Shown piece by piece: positions 1-10,619 of a stretch of 64,000 bases of DNA. The translations under genes were made by a program, and so were the position numbers. Position 1 is the first letter of the stretch. Every line of letters starts with the position of its first letter. Location of the stretch: the NCBI GenBank assembly GCA_021292165.1, contig CM037876.1, positions 209,811,825 through 209,875,824 on the forward strand, given 5' to 3'. The notes below the pieces were generated by a model. It did no database searches, was not told the DNA's origin, and saw only the letters and a list, made by a program, of their open reading frames with translations. This DNA is from Shinisaurus crocodilurus. Lineage: Eukaryota; Chordata; Lepidosauria; Squamata; Shinisauridae.

Positions 1-122
1 GTCCACTTGCAATTCAGCACCGGTCCCTGCCAGAAGCGTGTTCGGGATGGCAGCTCTAGACGTGTGCCTGACTCAAGAGCCCTGAGTGTGTGACCCAGCA
101 GTGATGGGCCGCGGGGACGGGA

Positions 123-154
<32 letters not shown>

Positions 155-560
155 TCCGAAGAGTTTAAGGAAAGACTGGCTGAAACACACACACACACGC
201 CCCTTTGATCTCCGGAGGGGGGGGGGACGCTGCAGTGCTGCCCCGGTTTCCGTCAATGGGCTTCGGTGCTCCTGCGATCGGGCTGCGCCACGGAGTAGCC
301 GAGTCCCGCACTTGCGCTGCTGCTCTTCTCATCCATCATACCCAACCCTCCCCGGAGCCAGGTGGGATGGCCGAAAGTAAATAGCCCGGAGGAAAAAGCC
401 TCACTGGGACTCCTTCAGATTCCAGCGGGGGGGGGGGAGGCCCGTTAAGTTCAAACGCCTTCAGCCCCGGCAGCGTCCCGCTCACTCCTCGGTAGCGTGG
501 AGTCACTTCGCTGCGGCGGTGACGTTGCCCCCGCTTAAACTTTAGCGGTAAGGAAGCAAA
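1..560. repeat. GC-rich unique DNA with facing TG and AC microsatellites
   Basis: A TG run occupies about 122-150 and an AC run about 184-198, so the two are complementary and about 33 bases apart and could pair as a hairpin. The rest is GC-rich with several G and C homopolymers (about 217-228, 426-437). No reading frame here resembles a known protein; the short open frames are low-complexity translations of the microsatellite. Confidence 0.7.
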
Positions 561-887
561 GCCGGGAAGGGGACCGGTGGGTGGGGTCGCATTCATTACA
601 GCACAATAACGGTTCCCTGTCGCTTAAAAGTTCTCTGGGGCCTCGATCCGAAGAAGGTTTGCTTTTGCAAAAAAATTCCACCTTACTCAATAGGGCTCCC
701 TTGAAATCAAGTTGTTCCTCCAGGTCGGGAAGGGTGTGCATGTGTGTGCGAAGACGTCTTCTCGCTCTTCCCTTGCGCAACGTGGAGTTATTTACTCATT
801 GCACCTCGATCCTAAATACCTCTACCTGGAAGTAAGTCTCCGAAGTCGAATTTTGAATGGGACTTTCTTGTCAACGCGCTTTCTTAG

Positions 888-1170
888 AGCCAAAACAGAC
901 ATTACTTTAAATGTATGTCTAGCAGCTATGTGTCTTTTCATTTTTACTCTAGAGTAGGCGCAAGGGGGGTTGATCTGGATCTTAAAAGCCCACCCCGCGC
1001 CTACTCAAGAGTAAAAATGAGAGAGAGAGAGAGAGAAGACCTAGCTGCCAGACACACATTTAGGCTGCAACCCTATTAACACACCGTCCTATACCCACCC
1101 ATTCAACACATTGGGGCTTACTTCTGAGTAGGCGTTTATAGGATTGCGCTGTTAAAGTAATGTCTTTTTT
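888..1170. mobile_element. Foldback (inverted-repeat) element with a nested miniature transposon
   Basis: The inner arms at 938-961 and 997-1020 are complementary with a single mismatch around a 35-base loop. Pairing continues outward: 888-937 matches the reverse complement of 1021-1062 plus 1152-1170. The right arm is interrupted twice, by a GA microsatellite (about 1019-1036) and by an 89-base miniature element at 1063-1151. The left arm is therefore an internal empty-site control for the insertion. No coding capacity is present. Superfamily is undetermined; the structure is seen directly, the term foldback transposon is inference. Confidence 0.7.
1063..1151. mobile_element. Palindromic miniature element (reptile GGCTGCAATCC type), TTA target duplication
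   Basis: The element begins GGCTGCAACCC and ends GGATTGCGCTG, with the internal line TTACTTCTGAGTAGGC typical of this family, which is an imperfect palindrome of about 85-100 bases. It is flanked by TTA at 1060-1062 and 1152-1154. The unoccupied partner arm of the surrounding foldback has one TTAAAG where this arm has TTA-element-TTAAAG. That supports a 3-bp TTA duplication of PIF/Harbinger type. A 4-bp TTAA duplication with one lost base is the alternative. Confidence 0.75.
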
Positions 1171-1179
1171 TGGCCCTTA

Positions 1180-2350
1180 GGATCAGGCTAACCCATAAGA
1201 GAGTTTTGAATTCAAAACTGTAGACGATGTAACAAATACGTTTTTGTATCTCCTGTTGTATTTAATCCTCGTTTCTTCCCCTTGATATAAGACTAAAGGA
1301 TCGTCATCCCGAGTTTGCAATAATTCCCGCTCTGTCCTGCTGGCGCGCCTTAGATTATTGTACCGTCTGCTGTCAGCGCTGTAGCGATGCTCCCAAAACG
1401 TCCCCTTTCCCCTTTGTAATGGGATTGGTTTCCAATGAATACCTACCACCTACCACCTGATGCTTCTTCGGTGCATTGACTGACATAACACGCCTGGCAA
1501 TAATCTGAGCATCAAATAGGAGCGAGGGTTCCTCATACCATACTGTGTTAGTATTTGGACACCCCCCCCCTTTTTAAACAGATCTCGCTGTAAGACAATA
1601 CTTGCTGTGTTGGTATCAGAAAGTAACATAATCAAGAGTAAGTCATACAAAATAGCCACGTCTTGTATTAGACAGGTGTCTGTGGGTATAGGCGTATGCA
1701 AGTTTACGAATTACACAGGTCTCTTCATCAGTTAGATTTCTTCCAGAGCTTAACTTCCGATGAGGAGGAGAGAGATTGCTCCCTATATATTGTAACATTT
1801 TCTTAATTTGTGTGACAGTTTCTTTATTTTAAAAGGAGATTGGGGCAAGAAGAAGCTCAGACAGTCTGTCAATAAAAAAAAGTATGTGTGTTTTAAAATC
1901 TTGCGGTTGTTCCCTGTAGTTTAATTCCGGCGTGATATTGTGCAAACTAAACTAGGAGAAATAAGTTGCACTGAGAATCAGGAAGGCGGATACTGGGTGC
2001 AAACTTTGCTGGTAAGAAAACTGAATGGAATGAAAGGAACAGTTAAAATTAGGGGTGTTTTTATTTTTATTTTTATAGATGTACAACTAATGGAACTTAA
2101 AACATAGCCAGCAAAACTGGATGAGTTTAAACTTCTCGTCTTCAAATGGACCATCAGGATTGTAGGTTACCAAATATTATTAGGCTGCTCTATTTTTATT
2201 TGGGGAGGAATATCAGAATTATAATCTAAACAAGAACAAGATGATTATTTTTTTTTATCAGTCGCGACTTTTAAAAACTACTTATTCCTCCGAAGGTGGC
2301 CTTGAAATGGACCAGAATATCTTAGGTTGTCTGGATATCCCGTGAACGGA
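1180..2350. other. Unique AT-rich DNA, no gene seen
   Basis: Mostly unique sequence with short homopolymers (a C run at about 1561-1570, T and A runs near 2248 and 2074). I see no exon, RNA gene or clear repeat. A tidy segment near 2150-2220 could be conserved, but nothing in the sequence proves it. Confidence 0.5.
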
Positions 2351-3480
2351 GAAGAAAAGCTTTTATGAAGTTCAAAAGATTTACCTTTCCCCTCCCCGCC
2401 CCCACGAATGGAAATAAAACCAGATCAGGGCAAGCTCACACAGAGTTTCCCTTTCCATTACGATTTATGGACGGATGCATATTTATCATGCTAGCGCACT
2501 GTCTGGTTGGATTTTTAGGATTCTACCCAAGCCCGCAAGCTGAGCTTCAGAGACTTCGGTGGCGCACGGAGGCTCCTTTCTTGGCCTTTGGGAATGTGTG
2601 CAGCAGCTATTTTAAAACTGAAAAGTTTCCCTGTTCTGATCTGATCCTTCTGGAAAAGGGGGGGGGGTGGGGTGGAGGTGGGAGGTGGGAAAGGAACGGC
2701 CCAAAATACAAAGCCGAACAATCCACAACCGTCTCCTCTGTTCTGCGGGCTTGGAGGAGGCTGCCTCCCGCATCCCTCAGACTTCCAACCCTTTCGCCTA
2801 GGTGCGAATAATATCAAGAGAGAGATCCCCGTTAGTTTTTCCACTTTTGTTTGCTCACATGATCCCGGCGGCCTCTGGCACTTTGAAAAGCCTCTTTCAA
2901 GATTTGGCTTGGGTTCCCCCCCCCCCGCCCCTGAATTGCGAAAAAGAAATGATTGAGAGACTTCTCTCTTTCATGCAACACTAAAAAAAAACCCCAAAAA
3001 CCAACACACGCCAACCCCCCCCCTCCTTGATTTATTCACTCCATCCCTTTCCAGCTCGCCCTTCTCTCCCCTAGCCTCAGTTTTTAATTAACACTTCTAA
3101 GGAAGTGGAAGTTCCTAAAATGCCTGTCTGTGTTGCTTTGCGGTGGGTGGGGGGGGTGTTTGATCGCGCGCAAGGGACGACCTCGGAGGGATCGCTCCGG
3201 CCACCAGCAGCATTTCTGCTGGCACCCGCCAGTAACTGATCTCGCCCCCTCCCGGGCTTTGAGTTGCGTGTCCATCTTCTTTCGCCCCCTGCCCGGCTTT
3301 CGCTGGCCAGCGCAGAGAGTCGGGACTCCATCCCACGGAAGCCGGTCGGGGAACACTTCTACTCCAGCTTGATTCCAGATTCTGAACTCTTTCTTCCTTC
3401 CGGCAAACTGCCGCCTTCCTCCTTCCAACTCCGATGCAATGCACCGCACCCCGCGCCTTTCCTTATAAGTTACTCGGGAT
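2351..3480. other. Pyrimidine- and GC-rich unique DNA with homopolymer runs, no gene seen
   Basis: Contains G runs near 2657-2690 and 3147-3158 and C runs near 2917-2927 and 3016-3024. Open frames of up to 148 codons overlap each other on both strands with no recognisable domain, which is what low-complexity GC-rich DNA gives by chance. It lies just left of the miniature-element cluster. Confidence 0.5.
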
Positions 3481-5215
3481 GAAGTCCTTTTGATTCTAGT
3501 GGAACTGACTTCCAAGTAAGCGTGCGTCAGACTGCTACTCGATCTTGCCTACTTTTGTAGGGGATTAGCAGCCCGCTCCTGTACACGTTTACTCAGAAGT
3601 AGATCCCACGCTCTCCAATGAGACTTCCTCCCAAGTAAATGTGCGTCGGATCGGGCTGCAAGAGAGAACTTTTCAGTCTTCTCTCGTAACTTTTGCTGCT
3701 TGGTCCTCACGTTCAGTTCTGGAAAACAAGTCAGTGGGGCTTCTTATGCAGTTCTCTGCGCACTCCCTAACGGAGTAGGACCCATTGAACTCAGTGGGAT
3801 TTACTTGTGAGTCAACGTGCGTTGGCTCGTTCCACGCTAGGGTTGGAGGCCTCTTTACCTGCGTGAGAGGATAACTTTCAGACTAATTGCTCTTCTGCCT
3901 CGCTCCTTCCAAATTCCCCCATGTCTCCCTTTTCCTTCTGGTCTTCCGCATTGCTCCTTCCTCATTTGAGTCTGCATCGCCTTTCCCCTAAAAGTTATTA
4001 TAGGTACATGATGCGCAGGGAAGGAATCATCTTACATTAACCCCTCTTGAAAGGAAGCCCCCCCTTCCGCCCCTTTATCCCCTTCTAATCTCCCCTTCAG
4101 CTTTCTATTCAGCCTCAGCGGTCAGTAACCGTACAACCCAATGCTATGTATGTTTACTCGAAAGTAAGCTTAGCGTTCAGTGGGGCTTACCCCCAAGTAA
4201 GTGTGTACAAGATCCCATCCTTAATCAGCATGGCTACGGAGAATCAAGATTTCATCCATACCACAGTAAGACGCCCGCCCTCCGAGGTAGTCCCGTTGGT
4301 TTCAGTGGAACAAAGGGGCCATCCCATGCTTCCCGAAAGTCCAAATGAACTCGGTGGGACATTCAAGTAAACAGGAGGATCGGATTGTAGTTGTGCCTAA
4401 AGTCAATGAGAGTTCCCAAACCCATCCTAGATATCCTAAATGTTCTTGGAAGCAAATCTTATTGGCTTCCATGGGATTTACTTCCAAGTTAGCGTGTTTA
4501 GAATGGCAGCCGAAGGCTACGAGGGAAATCAGAGGGAACGCTGCTGAATAAACATGCATTGGATCGGGCTGCGCGGCTGCAATCCTCCTATTCACTCTCA
4601 TTTAGAAGTAAGTCAGAGACTTACTTCTGAGTAAGCATGCGGTGTAAAGCAGCTGATTGTGCAGGTAAGAATCACAGAAACCAGTGGGATTTGGTAGTGC
4701 AATCAATAGGGCACAGTCCAGCCAAAATTAAGTAGGGGCTTAATTTTCCCATTTAACTGAATGGGATTTACTAGAAACCTTAAAGTTGGCTGGATTGCGA
4801 CCATATATGCGTAATAGTAAGTTCTAGTGAAATTAAAGCGTAACTAATTTCCAGCGAAGGCTTACATTCTAGGTACATGTACCTGAAAGTAAGCGCCATT
4901 GGTTTAACAAAATGGGACTTACTTTCGAGTAAGCATGCAGAGAATCTGGTTGCGGCTGACTGTCCTAAACACGTTTGCGTAGAAGCCTTTTATTTCCGAG
5001 TAAAAGGCTGCTACAGTCCTAAAGCACGCTTCTTTGGGAGCGAGCCCTCATAAAACACTGAACACGATAACTTAGTACTAACTCCAATTGACTTCAATAG
5101 CGTTGAATTCCAACAAGCGGAATCTCACAGCCCAAGGCTGTGGATGTTTAGGCGGAGGTGTGTTCAATGGGGCTTACTCCCAGGAAAGGGTGCGTACATG
5201 GGACTGCAGCCGCCT
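3480..5215. repeat. Dense cluster of degenerate palindromic miniature elements
   Basis: About ten segments carry the hallmarks of the GGCTGCAATCC family: GTTTACTC.GAAGTAAG, TTCA.TGGG.CTTACT, AAGT.AGCATGC and GGAT(C/T)GGGCTGC. Approximate positions are 3495-3530, 3570-3660, 3735-3835, 4133-4212, 4290-4375, 4420-4510, 4540-4645, 4860-4940, 4965-5040 and 5150-5212. Elsewhere in the window copies are single and many kilobases apart. The copies differ from each other at many positions, so this is not a recent tandem array. Open frames across it are translations of repeats, not genes. Exact ends of individual copies are uncertain. Confidence 0.75.
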
Positions 5216-5494
5216 TCCGCTAATCGCTCTCGGCGTGGCGATTGCGGCTGAACTGGGCGGCGGAGGGGGGGGGGGAGGGAGAGAGTTGTGGCTGGGAATG
5301 TGCGCATGTCGCGCTTGGTGGTTGGGGCGGTGGGGGGGAGGGAAAACACACCGGGAATGAGATTTCACTTTCTCTTTCGCGCTCACTTTCTCTTGGGTCG
5401 CTCAGTTCCATGCTCCCTCTTCCCGCTCCCCGCCTGCCTTCCTCTCGACTGTGCGCTTGTCGGTGTGTGCATGTCTCATCTTGCCTTTGCCGTC

Positions 5495-5532
5495 GGGTGG
5501 GGTGGGGTGGGGTGGGGTGGTTGGGTGGCGGC
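5495..5532 (+). other. G-quadruplex-forming GGGGT tract
   Basis: A run of GGGTGGGGTGGGG repeats gives at least six G-tracts of three to four guanines separated by single T bases, followed by TTGGGTGG. This is an unusually strong intramolecular G-quadruplex pattern on the + strand. It sits within the CpG-rich block and about 100 bases from the splice-donor-like site at 5631-5636. Confidence 0.75.
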
Positions 5533-5636
5533 GGTGATATAGCAGCCCTGCCTCCCTTCGCCTTTCTCAGATCAATGCCCCTGGCCACTCGTTCACTTTC
5601 TGATGTTGCGCGACGGGAAATGCTTTGAATACTTAC

Positions 5637-5702
5637 GACATGGCCGCTCACATTGATTGCCAAGATTGACAGCAGTAAACCAGCAGCGCCTTCGCTTTGC
5701 AT
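5637..5702 (-). other. Possible first coding exon (22 codons, signal-peptide-like) ending at a splice donor
   Basis: On the minus strand an ATG at 5702-5700 opens exactly 22 codons and runs to CATGTC followed by GTAAGTATT, a near-perfect vertebrate donor at 5636-5628. The peptide begins MQSEGAAG and continues with a leucine/isoleucine stretch (LLLSILAINVSG), which would suit a short secretory signal. The upstream minus-strand DNA is CpG-rich with CCG repeats, as expected of a promoter-proximal exon. Against it: no acceptor or second exon was found in the 5.6 kb left of it, the protein is not one I recognise, and a donor match of this quality can arise by chance. Weak hypothesis only. Confidence 0.2.
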
Positions 5703-6479
5703 CGGGAGCGAGAGCGCGGCGGCGGCGGCGGGGGAGGGGGCAACGTGGGGGAAGCCAAGCCCAACAACAAATAATAATGAATCCGATTGTAACTAAATCT
5801 CCAGGCAACCCGTCAGCAAAGTTCTCCTGACGATCTGGAGCTTGCCTATCCATGGCCCGGAGAAACGCCAGCAACAGCAGCAGCTTGCCTGCAGCTCTTT
5901 TAATTTATTTCTTTCGTTAGTATATTATTTGCAGCTTATTCACCCTACCTTACAGTCAGTCAGTCACCTCCTTCTCTTTCCCTCCCGCTGATGCGCAGTT
6001 ATTATTATTACTATTATTTAAAAGAATTTCCGAGGCTAAAAAAAAAATCGCCACACTGGATCTCGGAGAAGGTAACTAAGAAAAGAAACCAACCCGCGCA
6101 GCGCTTATTGTGTTGCTGATACCTGTTGTTGACTGTGGTCGTGTGTGGTGCAAGCCTGGCTTTCGGGGTGGGTTTTCTTGATTGTGTTCTAAGGGGGGAG
6201 GGGGCGCTTCCCCGTTTTATTGTGTCGCTTTATACTAGAGAATACGGTATCCTCTCTCGCGCTGTCTGTAAGGGCTTGTTAGTTGCAATTGACCAAAGCG
6301 GCCGCCGCAACAGCAGCAGCAGCGTCCGGAGGTGGATTGTGAAGTTAAGAGATTTCTGAATGAATCTCCGGCACGATTGCTCGCTACTAGGCTTTTTCGG
6401 GAGGGGGGGTCTCGGTGGCGGCGATTGGGATGGGATGGGGAAAGGCGAGCTGATGGAGAAAGTCCTCCTTACGCTTCTA

Positions 6480-8460
6480 ACCTGGGGTGAGTTTTCCTGA
6501 GTGGGTCCTGAGGTTGCATAAAGATCCTGCTACTTCGAAATCACAACACTGCGCTTCCCCCCACCTCCGTTTCCCTTCCGCCCTCCAAGTGGCGTCTATT
6601 TTAAAACGTAGTGACAGAATTCAGAGTTGTATTTTAAGATCACCCGCTGCTTGCGAACACATGGCGCTCGAGAGAGACTGTACGGAAGAGTGATACTAAC
6701 ATAGGCAGACGAACGAGAGAAAGCGGCGGCGGGGGGGGGAGGAAGAGAGGGAGAAATAAAGCTCTTAAATCAATATTTGGGAGCTTATAAAGATGCTGTC
6801 ATTCTTCCGAAGGGGGTTCGCCTTCATCCGCAGAAATAATAACATGGGGGAACAAAGAGTTTTGCTAGTGCCTTTAAATCCTGCGTTAACTTTGAGGTGG
6901 GTAAACTTGTCGAGAAGTTCGCGCCGCTAGTGTGTTTATATATCTGTGGAGCAGATCTTTAAGAAAGGCGAGAGAGAGGTATTGGACCGCTAGGTGGTAA
7001 TGCTGCATTTGACCACAGAGCGGCAGTATATTGAAGATTGGCTGTTCCGGTGGCGCCTTATCTCTCTGCAGGCAGAGGCTGGGATAAAGTTATACTGAAA
7101 ACTTTAAAATTGATATCACACCCTAATTTGTGTTCCACAGGGAGGGGGAGAAAAAAAAAAGAGAGAGAGAGAGCCCAACAACACACAGGGCTCTGCTTAC
7201 ACCATGAGAAGGGGAGCTCTTGGCTGCATTGTGGGCTCGCCCAACGTTCAGCTGGGGACTTCTTGCTGTGTCTTAGCTCTTGCCGGAGGTCATGCAAATC
7301 GACCTTAAAAGAATGCATAAGCCATAAATTAAAATAAACCCCGTAGCCACGGGCTGATCCATAAGTAGACAATACCTAACCTGGACAAAACGGCTTCCTT
7401 TGCGAGCGGGAAGAAAAGAATAGTGCCTAAAGTAAACGCAAAGTAAGTTCTCAGGAAGTATTTTTTAATTTTTTATTTTTTTGCATTAAATGTTGTTGTT
7501 TTCTGTTACTATTTCGTGCAACTCTAACCGCAAGGAAACTGCCTTGATCAACAGTTTAAAACGGACTCGCAGAAATGTGAGTGAGGCACGGGGCTTTGGT
7601 TTTCCCTTTTTCCTATTAATTGCTGCTTCTTGTTTGTGATTTTCCCTTTTAAATGGCGCGTACATAAGATGTGATGTGAGGATCTTTTCACCTTTTCATA
7701 TTTTGTTTAAGTCTGGGTTGTCTCTCCAGAACAGCATGCCCCTTCGCTAGGCACCCTTGTATTTTGTGTCTGATCATCTGATGCGTTTTGCTTTATGTTG
7801 CATTTTTGAACTATCGCCTCCCAAAAAAAGATTCATAACATTATATCGGCGAGAGGACGACTAGAAGGGACCTAGAGCTCTCTGCTTGATCTCGTGGTAA
7901 AACTGTCGTGAGACAGTTCTGTGTGTGCGCGCATCCGTGAGGCTGCACACGCCGGCATGACTGCACATTCACACGACACACATGCAGCTTGCACGTGAAC
8001 ACTCTCGCCGGCTTTCTGTTGCTACCGGCTCTGAAGTCTTTCCGCTTTCTTTTGCCTTGCTGAGCCGCTTTGCAGTGCGGGTTGCTTGTGTCTGCGCGCG
8101 CTTGGGGAGGAGAGCAGGGCCTTGGGGTCAATCAGAGGCACAGATCATATTGATTTGATTGCTGCTGCCGCCCCTGCCTTGCACAGGGCTTATTTCCCGG
8201 GTGTTTAAGGACGGCGAGAAGAGAGCTGCAAGTGGCAAATTTGAAAAGGCAATTGAGCTTTGTTGTGTCTGGGAGATCTCGCCGGGGCTGGGAGCCTGCG
8301 GACAGGAGATTAGCTGCGTTCTCCAGGGTGTTTCCCCAAAAACCTAGACAGGGAAACTGTCCGAGATAAACAAGGTCTCTTCGTCTGTTGTTATGTAGAT
8401 AAGGAAGGTGTGTTGTATGTGGCTTTCTTTTAAGTCGGCGTAGGGTGGGCAACTGCGAAC
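6480..8460. promoter_or_regulatory. Repeat-poor, CG-bearing unique DNA, possible regulatory sequence
   Basis: No recognisable repeat occupies this stretch, and it keeps CG dinucleotides (for example TTCGCGCCGCTAG near 6920). At 6986-7000 ACCGCTAGGTGGTAA fits 12 of 15 positions of the CTCF core. At 7292-7299 there is an octamer ATGCAAAT followed by an AT-rich homeodomain-like run (AAGCCATAAATTAAAATAAA, about 7318-7337). A GA-rich tract follows 7150. These are motif matches by eye, not evidence of binding. No exon recognised; overlapping short open frames on both strands are not convincing. Confidence 0.35.
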
Positions 8461-9640
8461 CTAATTTTAATTTTAATGGGGGAAGGTAAAAGATAACGCT
8501 TTAAAATATATATATCATATTTTAATGACGATCTGATTGGAAATGATGGGCATCTCTCAACAAACAGCGAACTTTTTTTTTTTTAACCTTTTCACAAATG
8601 CTGTAGTGAGTGATGTAAAGAGGATTTGGGGGATGGGGAAGAGGTAGAAACAGCATTGAGAGAGTTCAGTTAGATTGCACTTGTACTGAAGCCCTCATGT
8701 GCCTACCCATTGCATTAAACCGTCTTGACACAAAGCAATTTTTAAAAAAACAACACCAAATTTGTCATACAATGCGAGCCTTTGCTTTCTGAAAGTTTTG
8801 GAAACCTTGAGCAAAATGACGTGTTTCGGTCGTTCTGTTTTTGCACCCGATTTCTTCTATATGTACATTTCCCTTTTATAATGAGTAACTGTATCTATAA
8901 GAAGTTAATCTTATTTAAAAATAAAATTGTTCCTCCCCTTCTTCCCCTCAAATGTATTTTTAGGGAGGTAGATATCTGAAAGAAAATAATTAGGTTACTT
9001 GGATTACGTTTGCAGCTTGAAGTAGCTTGACACCTGGCAGAGAACTCCTTAAGCGTTTTTCTTTAAACTCTTGCCTCCTTCTCCTTAACTGCATTTCTTA
9101 TAATACATTCTTGTGTTAAGTGAGAAAGGCTGTTTGTAAAACAATCCCCTGGCTAGTCCCAGTGTTGGGTGAAGCTGATCTTCTAATGGCATTTTGTTTT
9201 GAACAGTTGCTGTAGTTGAAGTTCCCTCATAAGGTAAGGTGGCACTGGCTCTGAAAGGAGGTCCAAATGCCACATTTATAATTAGACTGCCAATTCAGCA
9301 CATTGTATCCATTGCTATAGAGGGATATACTGCTGTGTCTGGCCTCTCTCAATAGCCTGTATTCAGAATTAGCCAATTCAACTACTTCAACTTTGGAATC
9401 AAATTTAGAATAGGCAATGAGAGAAGGGAAAGAAAGAAAACAATAACTCTCCCTCTCTCTCCTCAGCTGGCTATTAAAAGCCAAAGAATATAAGGAAAGC
9501 AATCCATACAATGTAGCTGGAATCCATACATCAAATGCAAGTTTGACAAGAGGCTTTTTCTTTTCTTTTTCTTTAAAAAAAAGTACTTTGGGGGGAGGGA
9601 ACTAACTCCCCAGTGTAGTGACAGGAAAAAGATTTCCCTA
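8461..9640. other. AT-rich unique DNA, no gene seen
   Basis: Contains T runs (8573-8584) and an ATATAT tract near 8507, otherwise ordinary unique sequence. Nothing supports an exon, an RNA gene or a datable repeat. Confidence 0.5.
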
Positions 9641-9651
9641 GCCTTTACAGG

Positions 9652-9681
9652 CTGTGTGTGTGTGTGTGTGTGTGTGTGAGT

Positions 9682-9713
<32 letters not shown>
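9652..9713. repeat. Inverted microsatellite: (TG)n then (AC)n
   Basis: About 13 TG units run directly into AGTG and then about 16 AC units. The two halves are complementary, so the tract is a 60-base palindrome able to form a hairpin or cruciform, not an ordinary dinucleotide repeat. The open frames across it are artefacts of the repeat. Confidence 0.9.
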
Positions 9714-9714
<1 letters not shown>

Positions 9715-9879
9715 GGTGGCCAGAGGATATGTCAATTACACCTGCCCTTATATCTGAACAGAAATCCCTGGGGAAACCTGACAGGAAAAGTCTTAAGCCC
9801 CTCTTTAAGACATGAGAAGGAACTTTTGCTAGCAGCATCAGCCAGCCGGCCTGCCTGAGCTCTCTACAGTCAGAGCTGC

Positions 9880-10560
9880 AGGGAAGCCGCCGCCGCCTCA
9901 GCCTAGGGGCAGTTTGACACCCTTCAGCAGAGACCGAGGGAAGAGGATGCTGGGGAGGGAGAAGGTTATTTGCACCTTCTAATTCCCGGGGAAGGCAGGC
10001 AGGCGCCGAGTTTTAGGGGTAACTGGTGATCCGGGGGCGCGCGCGCGGCACGGGGGAAGGGGAGGCTGCGTCGTCGGTCGAACTTCTTCTAACTAAAGTC
10101 CTGCTATGCTAGTGTGGAAGCAATTGGTGCATTGAAGCAGGAGGAGGGATATATGATGGCGGTTAAGTGCGCGGGCTGAGGCAGGGTCCGCTGGGAAACT
10201 GGGGTGGTGAGTCGGCCCGGGGGCGGGGGGTTACTGGCTTTTCTGTGAAGTTTTCCCACAGATGGTGCGGCGGCGGCGGCGGCGGCGGGCGGCCCTAGCA
10301 AGGCGGGGGAAGGGTGGCAGCGGCGGGCCTGCGGCGAAGAACACGCGCCGTCGCGCCTCCGTCTCGCAGTACGCCGAACCCCAGCGACGGGACCGGGTGT
10401 TGGGGGCGCCGTTCTCGGCTGCGGCTGGCCACACTCTGTCTTCTTTCATGCTCATTCTCACTTCTCCAGGCAGGCTTGGCTGCAGCGTTTGTTTGGGTGT
10501 TTCCTCTTTCTCGCCCCCTCCATTCCCTTTGGCTTGTAATAGTGCGACAAGTTTACACTC
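9880..10560. promoter_or_regulatory. Second CpG-rich block with GGC repeats
   Basis: CG-rich sequence includes GCGCGCGCGG near 10038, a (CGG)n run at about 10268-10290 and GCGGCG segments to about 10440. It grades into pyrimidine-rich DNA (10440-10560). An open frame of about 116 codons from 10262 begins with an arginine run translated from the CGG repeat, with no domain I recognise, and an equally long frame lies on the other strand, so neither is called. It may be an untranslated first exon or promoter. Confidence 0.45.
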
Positions 10561-10619
10561 CATTCGCCCCAGTGACCTCAATAGGACTACTCTGGGATAC
10601 TATGAGTTGTGAGTGCTGA

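Larger units (their letters stand above)
5210..6480. promoter_or_regulatory. CpG-rich block, possible promoter region of an unidentified gene
   Basis: CG dinucleotides are frequent here compared with the AT-rich background to the right, including (GGC)n runs near 5715-5730 and 6300-6330 and G-rich tracts. CpG-rich blocks of this length in vertebrates commonly mark promoters; that is general knowledge, not proof. No TATA box with a matching start could be pinned down and no known coding exon was recognised. The flanking miniature-element cluster stops abruptly at its left edge. Confidence 0.5.

Noticed and set aside
6700..7440. Possible HOX-cluster intergenic region
   Set aside because: Octamer and AT-rich motifs alone are not specific. 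No homeobox exon or HOX-associated microRNA was recognised in the window.
10262..10619. Open frames of 100-116 codons on both strands in a CpG-rich block
   Set aside because: They start in CGG repeats and have no recognisable domain. Equal-length frames on both strands point to base composition and not to coding.
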